Shown in pieces: positions 1 to 8,120 of a stretch of 10,426 nt of DNA. Source of the stretch: JBKHJZ01 sp046537875. GTDB lineage: Bacteria; Actinomycetota; Acidimicrobiia; Acidimicrobiales; VFJN01. Below the pieces are notes generated by a model that was not told the DNA's origin, did no database searches, and saw only the letters and a program-made list of their open reading frames with translations. Made by a program: the position numbers and the translations under genes. Numbering within the stretch: the stretch's first letter is position 1; every line of letters starts with the position of its first letter. Where the stretch lies: assembly GCA_046537875.1 (NCBI GenBank), contig JBKHJZ010000119.1, positions 1 through 10,426 of the forward strand, written 5' to 3'.

Positions 1-30
1 CGGGTGACGCCGCTCGGCCCGCCGCGCCGC

Positions 31-36
31 TACCGT
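31..36 (+). promoter_or_regulatory. Possible -10 box (TACCGT) for the ABC transporter operon
   Basis: TACCGT fits the TANNNT actinobacterial -10 pattern and sits in a CTACCGTCTG context that resembles the CTARCCTG boxes before the genes at 5157 and 8121. A start site would fall near base 43, giving a 5' leader of about 60 bases. No good -35 hexamer is seen at a 16-18 base spacing. The placement is inferred from pattern only. Confidence 0.3.
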
Positions 37-44
37 CTGGGCAT

Positions 45-62
45 CGCCCCTGCTGCGGGGCG
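45..62 (+). other. Short GC hairpin in the leader of the transporter operon
   Basis: CGCCCC (45-50) and GGGGCG (57-62) form a perfect 6-bp inverted repeat around a 6-base loop. No T-run follows. It would lie at the very 5' end of the transcript if the -10 box at 31-36 is real. It could instead be the terminator of a gene to the left, or chance in GC-rich DNA. Confidence 0.25.
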
Positions 63-90
63 GGCCACCGGCGCCGCCGTGCCGGCAGGA

Positions 91-95
91 GGAGG
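91..95 (+). promoter_or_regulatory. Shine-Dalgarno site deciding a TTG start
   Basis: GGAGG, within a longer AGGAGGAGG-like purine run, ends six bases before the TTG at 102. That spacing supports TTG as the true start, since no ATG or GTG in frame is similarly placed. Confidence 0.7.
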
Positions 96-101
96 TCGCA
101 G

Positions 102-1207
<1,106 letters not shown>

Positions 1208-1211
<4 letters not shown>

Positions 1212-2143
1212 CGATGGCGGCCGAGCGCGCCGGGGCCACCGCTCTCGGCGAGCGCCAGGGGGCCCGGCGCCGCCGGTGGCGCGACCGGGGCCGGGGTCGC
1301 TACTCCTGGAAGGAGATCGGCCTCGCCCTCGTGCTGCTCGCCCCGTCGATCGCCGTGTTCGTGGCGTTCTTCTACCAGCCGTTCCTGAACCTCCTGAACT
1401 GGGGCACCTTCGAGAGCCGGAGCGGCGGCGCCTACTTCGAGGAGGTCGGCCTCGCCCAGTACCGGGAGGAGCTCGCGAGCGACGACTTCCAGGCAGGCCT
1501 CTGGCACACCGTCCAGTTCGTGCTCTACACGGTGCCTGCGGGCCTGATCTTCGGGGTGCTGCTCGCCGTGGCCGCCCACCGGCGCCTGAAGGGCATCAAG
1601 GCGTTCCGGACGATCTTCAGCTCGACGCTGGCGAGCTCGACCGCGGTCAGCGCCGTGATCTTCCTGTTCCTGTTCAACCCCACGGTCGGCGTGTTCCAGG
1701 TCGACTGGCTCGGCGACCCCGACTGGGCCATGTTCGCCATCTCGCTGCCGGCCATCTGGCGGAACCTCGGCCTGTCGTTCATCATCGTGCTCGCCGGCCT
1801 GCAGGCGGTGCCCGACGAGGTGATGGAGGCCGCCGTGCTCGACGGCTACGGACCGGTGCGCCGGCTCCTGTTCGTCACGCTGCCCCTGATCTCCCCGGTG
1901 CTGCTGTTCCTGCTGGTCGTGCTGGTGATCTTCGGGCTCCAGGCGTTCACCGAGCCCGACATCATCACCGGCGGCGGTCCCGCCGGGGCCACCGAGACCC
2001 TGGTGTTCAAGATCGACCGCCTCGGCCGGCCCGACAACATCGCGATCGGAGCCGTCTACTCGGTCGGCCTGTTCTTCGTGACGCTGGCCGTGACCGCGCT
2101 CCAGTTCCTGATCCTCGAACGGAGGGTCCACTATGCCCAGTGA
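1208..2143 (+). CDS. ABC importer permease, MalF/UgpA type
   Basis: One of two membrane subunits forming the transport channel. The 311-residue product has a basic cytoplasmic head (about 1-35), a first membrane segment at about 37-56 (ending in the FYQP common to this family), and further segments. The EAA loop that docks on the ATPase begins EVMEAAVLDGYG at about 204 and ends in the LP of the following TLPL. Length is normal for UgpA. The start is taken as the GTG at 1208, which shares GTGA with the ATPase stop and has GGAG eight bases upstream. ATG at 1214 is an alternative with poorer spacing. The open frame extends upstream to 1046, but that part lies over the ATPase gene and is not coding. 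The last 11 bases overlap the next permease, implying coupled translation. Confidence 0.93.
2121..2126 (+). promoter_or_regulatory. Shine-Dalgarno site inside the upstream permease gene
   Basis: GGAGGG ends six bases before the ATG at 2133. It lies within the last codons of the preceding permease and fixes the start of the second permease, despite the 11-base overlap. Confidence 0.7.
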
Positions 2144-3533
2144 CGGCGGGACACGGGCGACGGAGGCGACCGGGACGCCGACTGCGGGCACGACGACCGA
2201 TCCGGTCCCGGGCGGCGGGATCGCCGTCGAGGAGGAGCGCAGCGATCGCGAGGAGGTGGTGGTCGTCCCCGGCGGCGACCTGCTCGAGGCGCGCGAGGCC
2301 GGCCTCACCGGCGCCACCGTCGGGCAGTCGCCCGCCCGGCGCGTCCTCGGCCTCACCGGCCAGTACGCGGCCCTGGTGGTGCTGGCGGCCGTGGTGCTGG
2401 CCCCGGTCGTCCTCACGCTCGTCCAGGCCCTGTCGCGGCTGTTCCCCTGGATCAACGCGGGGAAGCCCCTGCATCCGGTGGACGTGCAATGGAAGGACCG
2501 CACCTGGCTGAGCGGGGGCGCATGGTCGGTCACCGCCCGCACGCTGGTCATCGTGCTCATGCTCGCGTGGGTGCAGCTGCGGGTGGCGGGCGGCAACGTC
2601 CGGCGATTGGCCCCGCTGGCCACCCCCCGGCGGTTGGCGGCGGTCGGGGCCGGCGTGGTGGCCACCGCCGCGCTCGCCGATCGCATCTGGGCCGCCTCGC
2701 TCGGCCGGGCGACCACCACGGCCTGGTGGTGGCTCGCCGCCATCCTCGCCGTCGCGGCCACCCAGCTCGCCGGCTTCGGCGGGCTGCGGACCGTGTGGCG
2801 GCCGGCGTTGCTGGCGGCGCTCACCGGGGTCGCCGTGGTGGCGTTCGCCGTGCTCGCGTTCGGGGCCCAGGCCTGGAGCCAGGGATGGGACACGGGCGAT
2901 CTCGGTCCGCCGATGGTCCGCAGCTTCACCGTGACCGTCCTCATCACGGTCGCCCAGGTGCTCACCTCGATCCTGGCCGCCTACGCCTTCGCGTTCCTCC
3001 GGTTCCCCGCCAAGGGCCTGGTCTTCGCGCTGTTCATGGGGACGCTGCTGCTCCCGATCGAGGTCACGCTGCTCGGCAACGTGCAGACCATCCGGGAGCT
3101 CGACTGGATCAACTCGAACGCCGGCCTGGTGCTGCCGTTCGCCGCCACGGCGTTCGGGACCTTCCTGATCCGCCAGGGGTTCCGGGGGGTGCCGCCCGAG
3201 ATCCGCGACGCCACCCGGCTCGACGGCTACGGCCACCTGTCGTTCCTCTGGCGCTTCGCGGTGCCGCTCACCCGACCGGTCATCGCGTCGTTCGTGCTCA
3301 TCTCGGCGCTCGGCGCCTGGAACCAGTACCTGTGGCCCCAGGCCGTCATCGACGACGACCGCTACCAGACCGCGCAGATCCGGCTGCGCAGCATCGTCGG
3401 GGCCGCCGACCCCGCCAACGCCAACGTCCAGATCGCGGCCGCCCTCATCGTGGCGATCCCGGTCGTGCTGCTGCTCATCGCCTTCCAGCGCCAGATCATC
3501 CGCGGCCTCACCGCCGGCGCCGTGAAGGGATGA
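2133..3533 (+). CDS. ABC importer permease, MalG/UgpE type, with large N-terminal extension and insert
   Basis: The second channel subunit. The C-terminal part (about 264-466) is a clear MalG/UgpE core, with membrane segments near 264-288, 295-316, 330-347, 381-399 and 433-452. Its EAA loop begins PPEIRDATRLDGYG at 354, and the NQYLWPQ motif sits at 397-403. The protein is 466 residues, against roughly 270-300 for the family. The excess is an acidic, Gly/Thr-rich cytoplasmic tail (1-70) and a stretch between the first hydrophobic segment (about 76-101) and the core. That stretch carries four more hydrophobic segments, near 134-148, 168-182, 197-214 and 224-244. The extra region is open and GC-rich like the rest, and has no internal stop or alternative start with a good ribosome site, so I read it as one protein. 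What the extra segments do is unknown. The stop TGA lies in ATGA with an ATG at 3530. Confidence 0.9.
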   Translation: MPSDGGTRATEATGTPTAGTTTDPVPGGGIAVEEERSDREEVVVVPGGDLLEAREAGLTGATVGQSPARRVLGLTGQYAALVVLAAVVLAPVVLTLVQALSRLFPWINAGKPLHPVDVQWKDRTWLSGGAWSVTARTLVIVLMLAWVQLRVAGGNVRRLAPLATPRRLAAVGAGVVATAALADRIWAASLGRATTTAWWWLAAILAVAATQLAGFGGLRTVWRPALLAALTGVAVVAFAVLAFGAQAWSQGWDTGDLGPPMVRSFTVTVLITVAQVLTSILAAYAFAFLRFPAKGLVFALFMGTLLLPIEVTLLGNVQTIRELDWINSNAGLVLPFAATAFGTFLIRQGFRGVPPEIRDATRLDGYGHLSFLWRFAVPLTRPVIASFVLISALGAWNQYLWPQAVIDDDRYQTAQIRLRSIVGAADPANANVQIAAALIVAIPVVLLLIAFQRQIIRGLTAGAVKG

Positions 3534-3567
3534 CCGTCACCGCGGCCGACCCCCCCTCTCCCCACCC

Positions 3568-3573
3568 AGGAGG
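3568..3573 (+). promoter_or_regulatory. Shine-Dalgarno site for the binding lipoprotein
   Basis: A full AGGAGG ends four bases before the ATG at 3578. It favours 3578 over the in-frame ATG at 3530 (in the ATGA overlap with the permease stop). This strong site would allow high expression of the binding protein relative to the membrane subunits. Confidence 0.75.
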
Positions 3574-3577
3574 CGAC

Positions 3578-5068
3578 ATGCGCTTCACCAGCCTGAACGC
3601 AACCCGGCGACGGTTGCCCCGGTTCCTCGCCGGGCTGGGTGGGCTCGCCCTGCTGGCCGTCGCCTGCAGCGATCCGCCGACGACGGGCGACGGTGGGGTG
3701 AGGACCGCCCTCGAGGACGGCGAGCTGCCGGAGTGCCCGCTCGACGCGCTCGAGGAGGCCGAGGGACCGGTGCAGGCGACGCTGTGGTACGGCGGACTCG
3801 GCGGGGTGACCAAGCGGACCATGGAGGAGACGGTCGAGCGGTTCAACGCCGGCCAGGATCAGGTGCGGCTCGACGCCAGCGACCAGGGCAGCTCGTACGC
3901 CGAGGTGTTCCGGAAGTACGACAGCGCGGCGTCGGCCTCCGTCGACCAGCTGCCCGACCTGATCTATCTGGAGGACACCCAGCTCCAGGGCATGGTCGAC
4001 CGGGGCCAGGTGCTGCCCGCCGAGGCGTGCATGGAGGCGGCCGGCTACGACATCACCGACATCGAGCCGGCGGTGCGGGCCAAGTACACCGTGGACGACG
4101 TGCTCTACCCGGGCTATGTGAACGTGTCGACGCCCGTCCTCTACTACAACAAGGCCCACTGGGTGGAGGCGGGCCTCGATCCCGACGACCCGCCCGGAAC
4201 CCTCGACGAGGTCTACGAGCAGGCCAAGGCCCTGAAGGAGGCCGGCGTCTCCGAGCGGCCGTTCGTGCTCAAGAACAGCCGCTGGTTCTTCGAGACGTGG
4301 CTCAGCGGCATCGACGTCGACGTGGTGGACAACGACAACGGGCGCGACGCCCCGGCCACGGAGGCCACGTTCGACACCCCGGAGACCCGGGAGCTGTTCG
4401 AGTTCCTGCAGCGGATGAACGACGAGGGGCTCCTCAACGTGTTCGCCAACACCGAGGGCAGCATCGACCACTACCTGGCGCTCGCGCAGGAGCAGTCCTC
4501 GATGATCGTCGAGACCTCCACGGCGTCGACCACGATCGCCGACACGCTCGCCGGCGAGGTCACGGCTGCGGAGGCGGGCGTCGAGTTCGACGAGTCGGTG
4601 GTCGAGCGGGCGAACATCGTCCCGGCCACCGCCCCGTTCCCGGGCATCGAGTCGCCCGGCGAGGTGTTCGTCAGCGGCGGCACCTTCTACATCCTCAACA
4701 CGTCGGACCCCGCGCAGCAGGCGGCGGGGTGGCGGTTCCTCGAGTTCATGCTGCAGCCCGAGAACGCGCGGGAGTGGCACTTCTCGGGCTCGTACCTCCC
4801 CGCGGTCAAGGAGGTGGCCGACGATCCCCAGGTCCAGGAGTTCTGGTCCGGCGAGGTCGCCGGCGTCCTGCTCGCCAACGCCGTCGAGCAGCTCGAGGAC
4901 GCCGATCCCGACAAGGCCGGCCCCCTGATCGGTCCCTACCCCGACTTCGCCGACGAGATCGAGCAGGCGATGGACGCCATCCTGCTCGGCGGCGCCGACA
5001 TCGAGTCGACGCTGTCGTCGGCCGAGCAGCGGGTGACCGAGTCCCTGGAGCGCTACAACGCGGAGTGA
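3578..5068 (+). CDS. ABC importer solute-binding lipoprotein, UgpB/MalE-like (extracellular family 1)
   Basis: Captures substrate outside the membrane and hands it to the permeases. From ATG 3578 the product is 496 residues: a basic n-region (RRRLPR at 10-15), a hydrophobic segment to residue 29, then AVAC with the lipidated cysteine at C30. The mature part has the fold signature of large family 1 sugar or glycerol-phosphate binding proteins: an ATLWYGGLGG strand near 67, an ERFN helix, then VLYYNKAHWVEAGLDPDDPP in the middle, which resembles the YYNK..F..AGLDP motif of UgpB/MalE proteins. Aromatics such as SRWFFETWLSG are candidate ligand contacts. The only mature cysteines besides C30 are C53 and C151, so one disulfide is possible. 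Upstream ATG 3530 would add 16 residues before the signal peptide and is less likely. Ligand not assignable. Confidence 0.93.
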   Translation: MRFTSLNATRRRLPRFLAGLGGLALLAVACSDPPTTGDGGVRTALEDGELPECPLDALEEAEGPVQATLWYGGLGGVTKRTMEETVERFNAGQDQVRLDASDQGSSYAEVFRKYDSAASASVDQLPDLIYLEDTQLQGMVDRGQVLPAEACMEAAGYDITDIEPAVRAKYTVDDVLYPGYVNVSTPVLYYNKAHWVEAGLDPDDPPGTLDEVYEQAKALKEAGVSERPFVLKNSRWFFETWLSGIDVDVVDNDNGRDAPATEATFDTPETRELFEFLQRMNDEGLLNVFANTEGSIDHYLALAQEQSSMIVETSTASTTIADTLAGEVTAAEAGVEFDESVVERANIVPATAPFPGIESPGEVFVSGGTFYILNTSDPAQQAAGWRFLEFMLQPENAREWHFSGSYLPAVKEVADDPQVQEFWSGEVAGVLLANAVEQLEDADPDKAGPLIGPYPDFADEIEQAMDAILLGGADIESTLSSAEQRVTESLERYNAE

Positions 5069-5098
5069 GCCCCGGGCCCGCCCCGGCCCGGCACGGCA

Positions 5099-5126
5099 GC
5101 TGGGCAGGGGCGGTGCCTGACCCGGT
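5099..5126 (+). terminator. Possible hairpin terminator after the transporter operon
   Basis: About 30 bases after the lipoprotein stop, GGGCAGG (5102-5108) pairs with CCTG (5116-5119) and CCC (5121-5123) around a 7-base loop, with one bulged A. Two G-T pairs and one C-G pair extend the stem outward. There is no T-run, so it would be a U-less, actinobacterial-style terminator at best. The alternative pairing AGCTGGG (5098-5104) with CCCAGCT (5128-5134) is mutually exclusive with it. Confidence 0.35.
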
Positions 5127-5145
5127 CCCCAGCTCGGCCTAGCCT
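5117..5145 (+). promoter_or_regulatory. Promoter for the membrane-hairpin protein and MurJ genes
   Basis: CTGACC (5117-5122) as -35 and TAGCCT (5140-5145) as -10 are separated by exactly 17 bases. The start codon at 5157 is 11 bases after the -10, so the transcript would be leaderless or have a leader of only a few bases. This agrees with the absence of a Shine-Dalgarno site there. The -10 context CTAGCCTG matches the CTAACCTG before pspA. Confidence 0.5.
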
Positions 5146-5156
5146 GAGCACCACCT

Positions 5157-5927
5157 ATGGCCGGCCTCTCGTTCCGTGACCGGTTCTACACGCCGCCCGT
5201 GGCCCGGGCCCTCCTCTCCCCGGTCGGCATCCTGCTCGCCGGGGTGGTGGCCGCCGTCGCCATCGTCGCCGGACTCTCGCTCCCGCTGGCGATCGCGCTC
5301 GGCGTGGCCGCCTGGGCCGCCCGGGTGCTGTGGGCGGTGCCCCGGCCTCGGCGGGGCGAGCGCATCGACCCCTTCACGCTGCAGGAGCCGTGGCGGCGGT
5401 TCGTGCAGGAGGCCCTGCAGGCCCGCAACCGCTTCGACGAGGCGGTCACCCGCACGCGATCCGGCCCGCTGCGCGACAACCTCGCCTCGGTGGCCACGCG
5501 GGTGGAGGCCGCGGTCGAGGAGTGTTGGCAGATCGCAAAGCGTGGCCAGACGCTCGACCGCGCCCGGCGGCGCATCGACGTGGCCGACATCGACCGCCAG
5601 CTCGCCGAGGTGACCGGCGGCGAGGCGGCCGATCCCGTCGCCGACCGTGTCGCCGAGTCGCTCCGGGCGCAGCGCGCCACCGCGGAGCGGCTCGACCGGG
5701 TGATCGAGGCCGCGCACACCGATCTGCGCATGCTCGACGCGCGGCTCGACGAGGCGGTCGTGCGCACCATCGAGCTGTCGGCCCAGGCGAGCACCGATGC
5801 GTCGGTCGCCGGCCTCGGCGCCGACGTCGACGACCTGGTCACCGAGATGGAGGCGCTGCGCCAGGCGATGGACGAGACCAGCCGCGCCGCCCGCCCCGGT
5901 CTCGGCAGCGGGACCGACGAAGGGTGA
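5157..5927 (+). CDS. Unrecognised membrane-hairpin protein with long helical cytoplasmic domain
   Basis: I do not recognise this family. The 256-residue product has a short N-terminus, then two closely spaced hydrophobic segments (about 22-40 and 42-60) that could form a membrane hairpin. A basic stretch, PRPRRGER (62-69), would keep the rest in the cytoplasm. Residues 75-245 are rich in Ala, Arg, Glu and Asp with heptad-like spacing, and look mainly helical, probably coiled coil, with a break near 153-160 (TGGEAADP). A single cysteine is at 123. The start ATG has no ribosome site but lies just behind a good promoter. The stop overlaps the GTG of the MurJ-like gene as GTGA, so the two are probably co-translated and may act together. 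Its layout of membrane anchor plus helical rod suggests a scaffold or regulator of the flippase; that role is inference only. Confidence 0.8.
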   Translation: MAGLSFRDRFYTPPVARALLSPVGILLAGVVAAVAIVAGLSLPLAIALGVAAWAARVLWAVPRPRRGERIDPFTLQEPWRRFVQEALQARNRFDEAVTRTRSGPLRDNLASVATRVEAAVEECWQIAKRGQTLDRARRRIDVADIDRQLAEVTGGEAADPVADRVAESLRAQRATAERLDRVIEAAHTDLRMLDARLDEAVVRTIELSAQASTDASVAGLGADVDDLVTEMEALRQAMDETSRAARPGLGSGTDEG

Positions 5928-8080
5928 GCACGGCCGGGTCCGGCGACGGGCGTCGCGGGCGCCGGCGGATCCGCCGTGGCGGCCGGGACGCCGGGGATGA
6001 GCCGGAGGACCGGCGAGCGTCCAAGCGGCTCGCCTCCCGGCGCCGCAGCCGGGTGCCGACCGAGGACGAGCTCCACTACGGGGCCGCCACCAGGCAGCAG
6101 GCCAGGCGCCTCGGGATCGGCCATCCGACCGAGCGCATCCGGCCGGCCCCCGGGGACGGTCGCAGGGACTCCGTCACGCCCTTCGAGACGACCGCCGGCT
6201 GGCCGCAGGCCGGGGCGCCGACGGGCGAGCACCCGATCGCCGACGGCGTCTTCGGCCTGCGTCCCGAGCCACCGGGCACCGGCGAGCACCGGGCAGTCAT
6301 CCCGGGAGCCCCGCCCGTCGCTCCGCCGGTCGGCCGGCCCGGACCCCCGACGGGGATCCCGCCCGGCGCGCCCCCCGCCGCGCCTCCCGGTGCTCCGCCC
6401 GCCCCCGGGGCACCGCCACCGACGGCGGCCGAACCCTCAGCGCAGCGGGCGTCGATGCTGGTGGCGGCCGGCATCCTGCTCTCGCGCCTCTCCGGCCTGC
6501 TCCGCGAGGTGGTGATCGGCCGGTACCTCGGCACCAGCACGGCGGCGGACGCGTTCAAGGCCGCGCTGCGGATCCCCAACCTGATGCAGAACCTGCTGGG
6601 CGAGGGCGTGCTGTCGGCGTCGTTCATCCCCGTGTACGCCCGCCTCCGCGCCGAGCAGGAGCACGAGATGGCCCGCCGGGTCGCCGGGTCGGTGGCGGGC
6701 CTGCTCGTCGCGCTGACCGGCGGGCTGAGCCTGATCGGCGTGCTGTTCGCCGAGCCGATCACCCGGGTGATCGTGTTCGGCTACGGGGGCGAGCGCTTCG
6801 ACCTCACCGTCGACCTGGTGCGGATCATGTTCCCCGGCATCGGATTCCTGGTGCTGTCGGCCTGGTGCCTCGGCGTGCTCAACAGCCACCGCAGGTTCTT
6901 CCTCTCCTACGTCGCGCCGGTGCTGTGGAACGCCGCGCAGATCGCGGTGCTGGTGACCGTGGCGCTCGCCGGCGCCGACCAGCGCGACATGGCCGTCGCG
7001 CTGGCCTGGGGGGTGCTGGCCGGCGGGGTGCTGCAGCTCGGGGTGCAGCTGCCGTCGGTGCTGCGCCTGCTCGGTGGCCTGCGGCTCAGCCTGTCGACGT
7101 CGAGCGCCGCCGTCCGCAGCGTGCTCGGCCGGTTCGCCCCGGTCGTCATGGGCCGCGGGGTCGTGCAGATCATGGGCTACGTCGACCTGGCCCTGGCCAG
7201 CTTCCTCGCCGCCGGCGGCGTGGCATCGCTCACCTACGCACAGGTGCTGTACCTGCTGCCGATCAGCGTGTTCGGCATGAGCGTCGCGGCGGCGGAGCTG
7301 CCGAGCCTGTCGAGCGTCGACGTGGCCGATCCCGACCGCCGCCGCGCCTTCCGCCGCCGCATGGAGGACGGGATGTCGCGCATCCTGTTCTACGTCGCGC
7401 CAACCGCCACCCTGTTCATCGTGGTCGGCGACGTGATCGTGCAGGCGCTGTTCCTGCGCGGGGCGATGACCCGCGACGACACGATCGTCATCTGGTTCGT
7501 GATCGCCGCGTTCTCGCTGGGACTGCCGGCCATGACCACGTCCCGCCTGCTCCAGAACGCGCTCTACGCGCTCGACGACGCCCGCACCCCGGCTCGCCTG
7601 GCCGCCCTCCGCGTGATCGTCTCCGCCGCCATCGGGCTGGCCCTCATGTTCCCGCTCGACCGGCTCACGGTCGTCGACGGCACCGTGCAGGGCTGGGGCG
7701 ACATGCTCAGCTTCGGGCCGCTCCCCGCCGGCCTCCGGGAGAACCCGGCCGACCCCCACCTCGGCATCCTCGGGCTGGCGCTCGGTGCCGCCGTGTCGGC
7801 CTGGATGGAGTACCGGCTGCTCAGCACCGCGGCCGCGTGGCGCATCGGACGGTCGCGCCTGGGCGGGCGCTGGCTCGGCCCGATCGCCGCGGCCTGCATC
7901 GCCACCGCGCTCGTCGCCTACGGCGCCGACCTGCTGGTCGGTGGCCTCCACCCGCTGATCGTCGCCATCGTCGTCCTCGGCGCCTCCGGCGTCACCTACC
8001 TCGGCGTGGCCCAGAGGCTCGGCATCCCCGAGGCGGACGCGTTCGCCGGGCGTGCGCTCCGGTTCGTCCGCCGTCGCTGA
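5924..8080 (+). CDS. murJ: MurJ/MviN-family lipid flippase-like protein with Pro-rich N-terminal extension
   Basis: Member of the MOP-superfamily lipid II flippases of peptidoglycan synthesis, in the inner membrane. From GTG 5924 it is 718 residues, against about 510-550 for a plain MurJ. Residues 1-125 are Arg-rich and hydrophilic; 126-171 are a Pro/Gly/Ala linker with repeated GAPP-type units. The core starts near M178 with multiple membrane helices to about 700. Family motifs are clear: SRLSGLLRE (187-195), ADAF (208-211), RIPN (216-219) and GEGVLSASFIPVY. Compared with E. coli MurJ as I recall it, R18, R24 and D39 correspond to R188, R194 and D209. R52, R53 and R270 correspond to Q222, N223 and V441. 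GTG 5924 forms GTGA with the upstream stop. GTG 6053 is a possible shorter start. The frame is open back to 5330, but that part overlies the upstream gene. Lipid II as substrate is not certain. Confidence 0.9.
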   Translation: MSTAGSGDGRRGRRRIRRGGRDAGDEPEDRRASKRLASRRRSRVPTEDELHYGAATRQQARRLGIGHPTERIRPAPGDGRRDSVTPFETTAGWPQAGAPTGEHPIADGVFGLRPEPPGTGEHRAVIPGAPPVAPPVGRPGPPTGIPPGAPPAAPPGAPPAPGAPPPTAAEPSAQRASMLVAAGILLSRLSGLLREVVIGRYLGTSTAADAFKAALRIPNLMQNLLGEGVLSASFIPVYARLRAEQEHEMARRVAGSVAGLLVALTGGLSLIGVLFAEPITRVIVFGYGGERFDLTVDLVRIMFPGIGFLVLSAWCLGVLNSHRRFFLSYVAPVLWNAAQIAVLVTVALAGADQRDMAVALAWGVLAGGVLQLGVQLPSVLRLLGGLRLSLSTSSAAVRSVLGRFAPVVMGRGVVQIMGYVDLALASFLAAGGVASLTYAQVLYLLPISVFGMSVAAAELPSLSSVDVADPDRRRAFRRRMEDGMSRILFYVAPTATLFIVVGDVIVQALFLRGAMTRDDTIVIWFVIAAFSLGLPAMTTSRLLQNALYALDDARTPARLAALRVIVSAAIGLALMFPLDRLTVVDGTVQGWGDMLSFGPLPAGLRENPADPHLGILGLALGAAVSAWMEYRLLSTAAAWRIGRSRLGGRWLGPIAAACIATALVAYGADLLVGGLHPLIVAIVVLGASGVTYLGVAQRLGIPEADAFAGRALRFVRRR

Positions 8081-8084
8081 CGTG

Positions 8085-8120
8085 AGACCCCAACAGTCCG
8101 CCCGGGTCTAACCTGCGGAC
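8085..8120 (+). promoter_or_regulatory. Two interleaved perfect inverted repeats (pseudoknot-like) before pspA
   Basis: The order is AGACCC (8085-8090), 5 bases, GTCCGC (8096-8101), 2 bases, GGGTCT (8104-8109), 5 bases, GCGGAC (8115-8120). Arms 1 and 3 are perfect inverted repeats, as are arms 2 and 4. Each pair has a 13-base spacer, and the last arm touches the pspA ATG. As RNA read through from murJ this is the topology of an H-type pseudoknot with two 6-bp stems. As DNA it would be two overlapping dyads over the pspA promoter. No function is shown. Confidence 0.45.
8109..8114 (+). promoter_or_regulatory. pspA: Leaderless-type -10 box (TAACCT) for pspA
   Basis: TAACCT fits TANNNT and ends exactly six bases before the A of the pspA ATG, so transcription would begin at or next to the start codon. 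No Shine-Dalgarno sequence is present upstream of the ATG, as expected for a leaderless message. A -35 match is weak (region 8083-8091). Confidence 0.55.

Noticed and set aside
1..30. TGA at 5-7 as the end of an upstream gene
   Set aside because: Only a few bases of the possible upstream gene are in the window, so neither frame nor identity can be supported.
2489..3529. Upstream extension of the lipoprotein frame through the second permease
   Set aside because: It is an out-of-frame reading of the permease, rich in Arg/His/Gly. The signal peptide and AGGAGG show the lipoprotein starts at 3578.
5330..5923. Upstream extension of the MurJ frame through the preceding gene
   Set aside because: It is a shadow of the hairpin-protein gene. 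The GTG at 5924 in the GTGA overlap is a better start.
6301..6430. Possible tandem DNA repeat in the Pro-rich stretch of murJ
   Set aside because: The repetition is of Pro/Gly/Ala codons at the protein level. I see no exact DNA unit repeated in register, so it is a linker and not a separate repeat element.
6437..7951. Open frame of 504 codons on the - strand under murJ
   Set aside because: The product is a His/Gln/Arg/Glu-rich shadow of the hydrophobic MurJ codons, with no recognisable domain.
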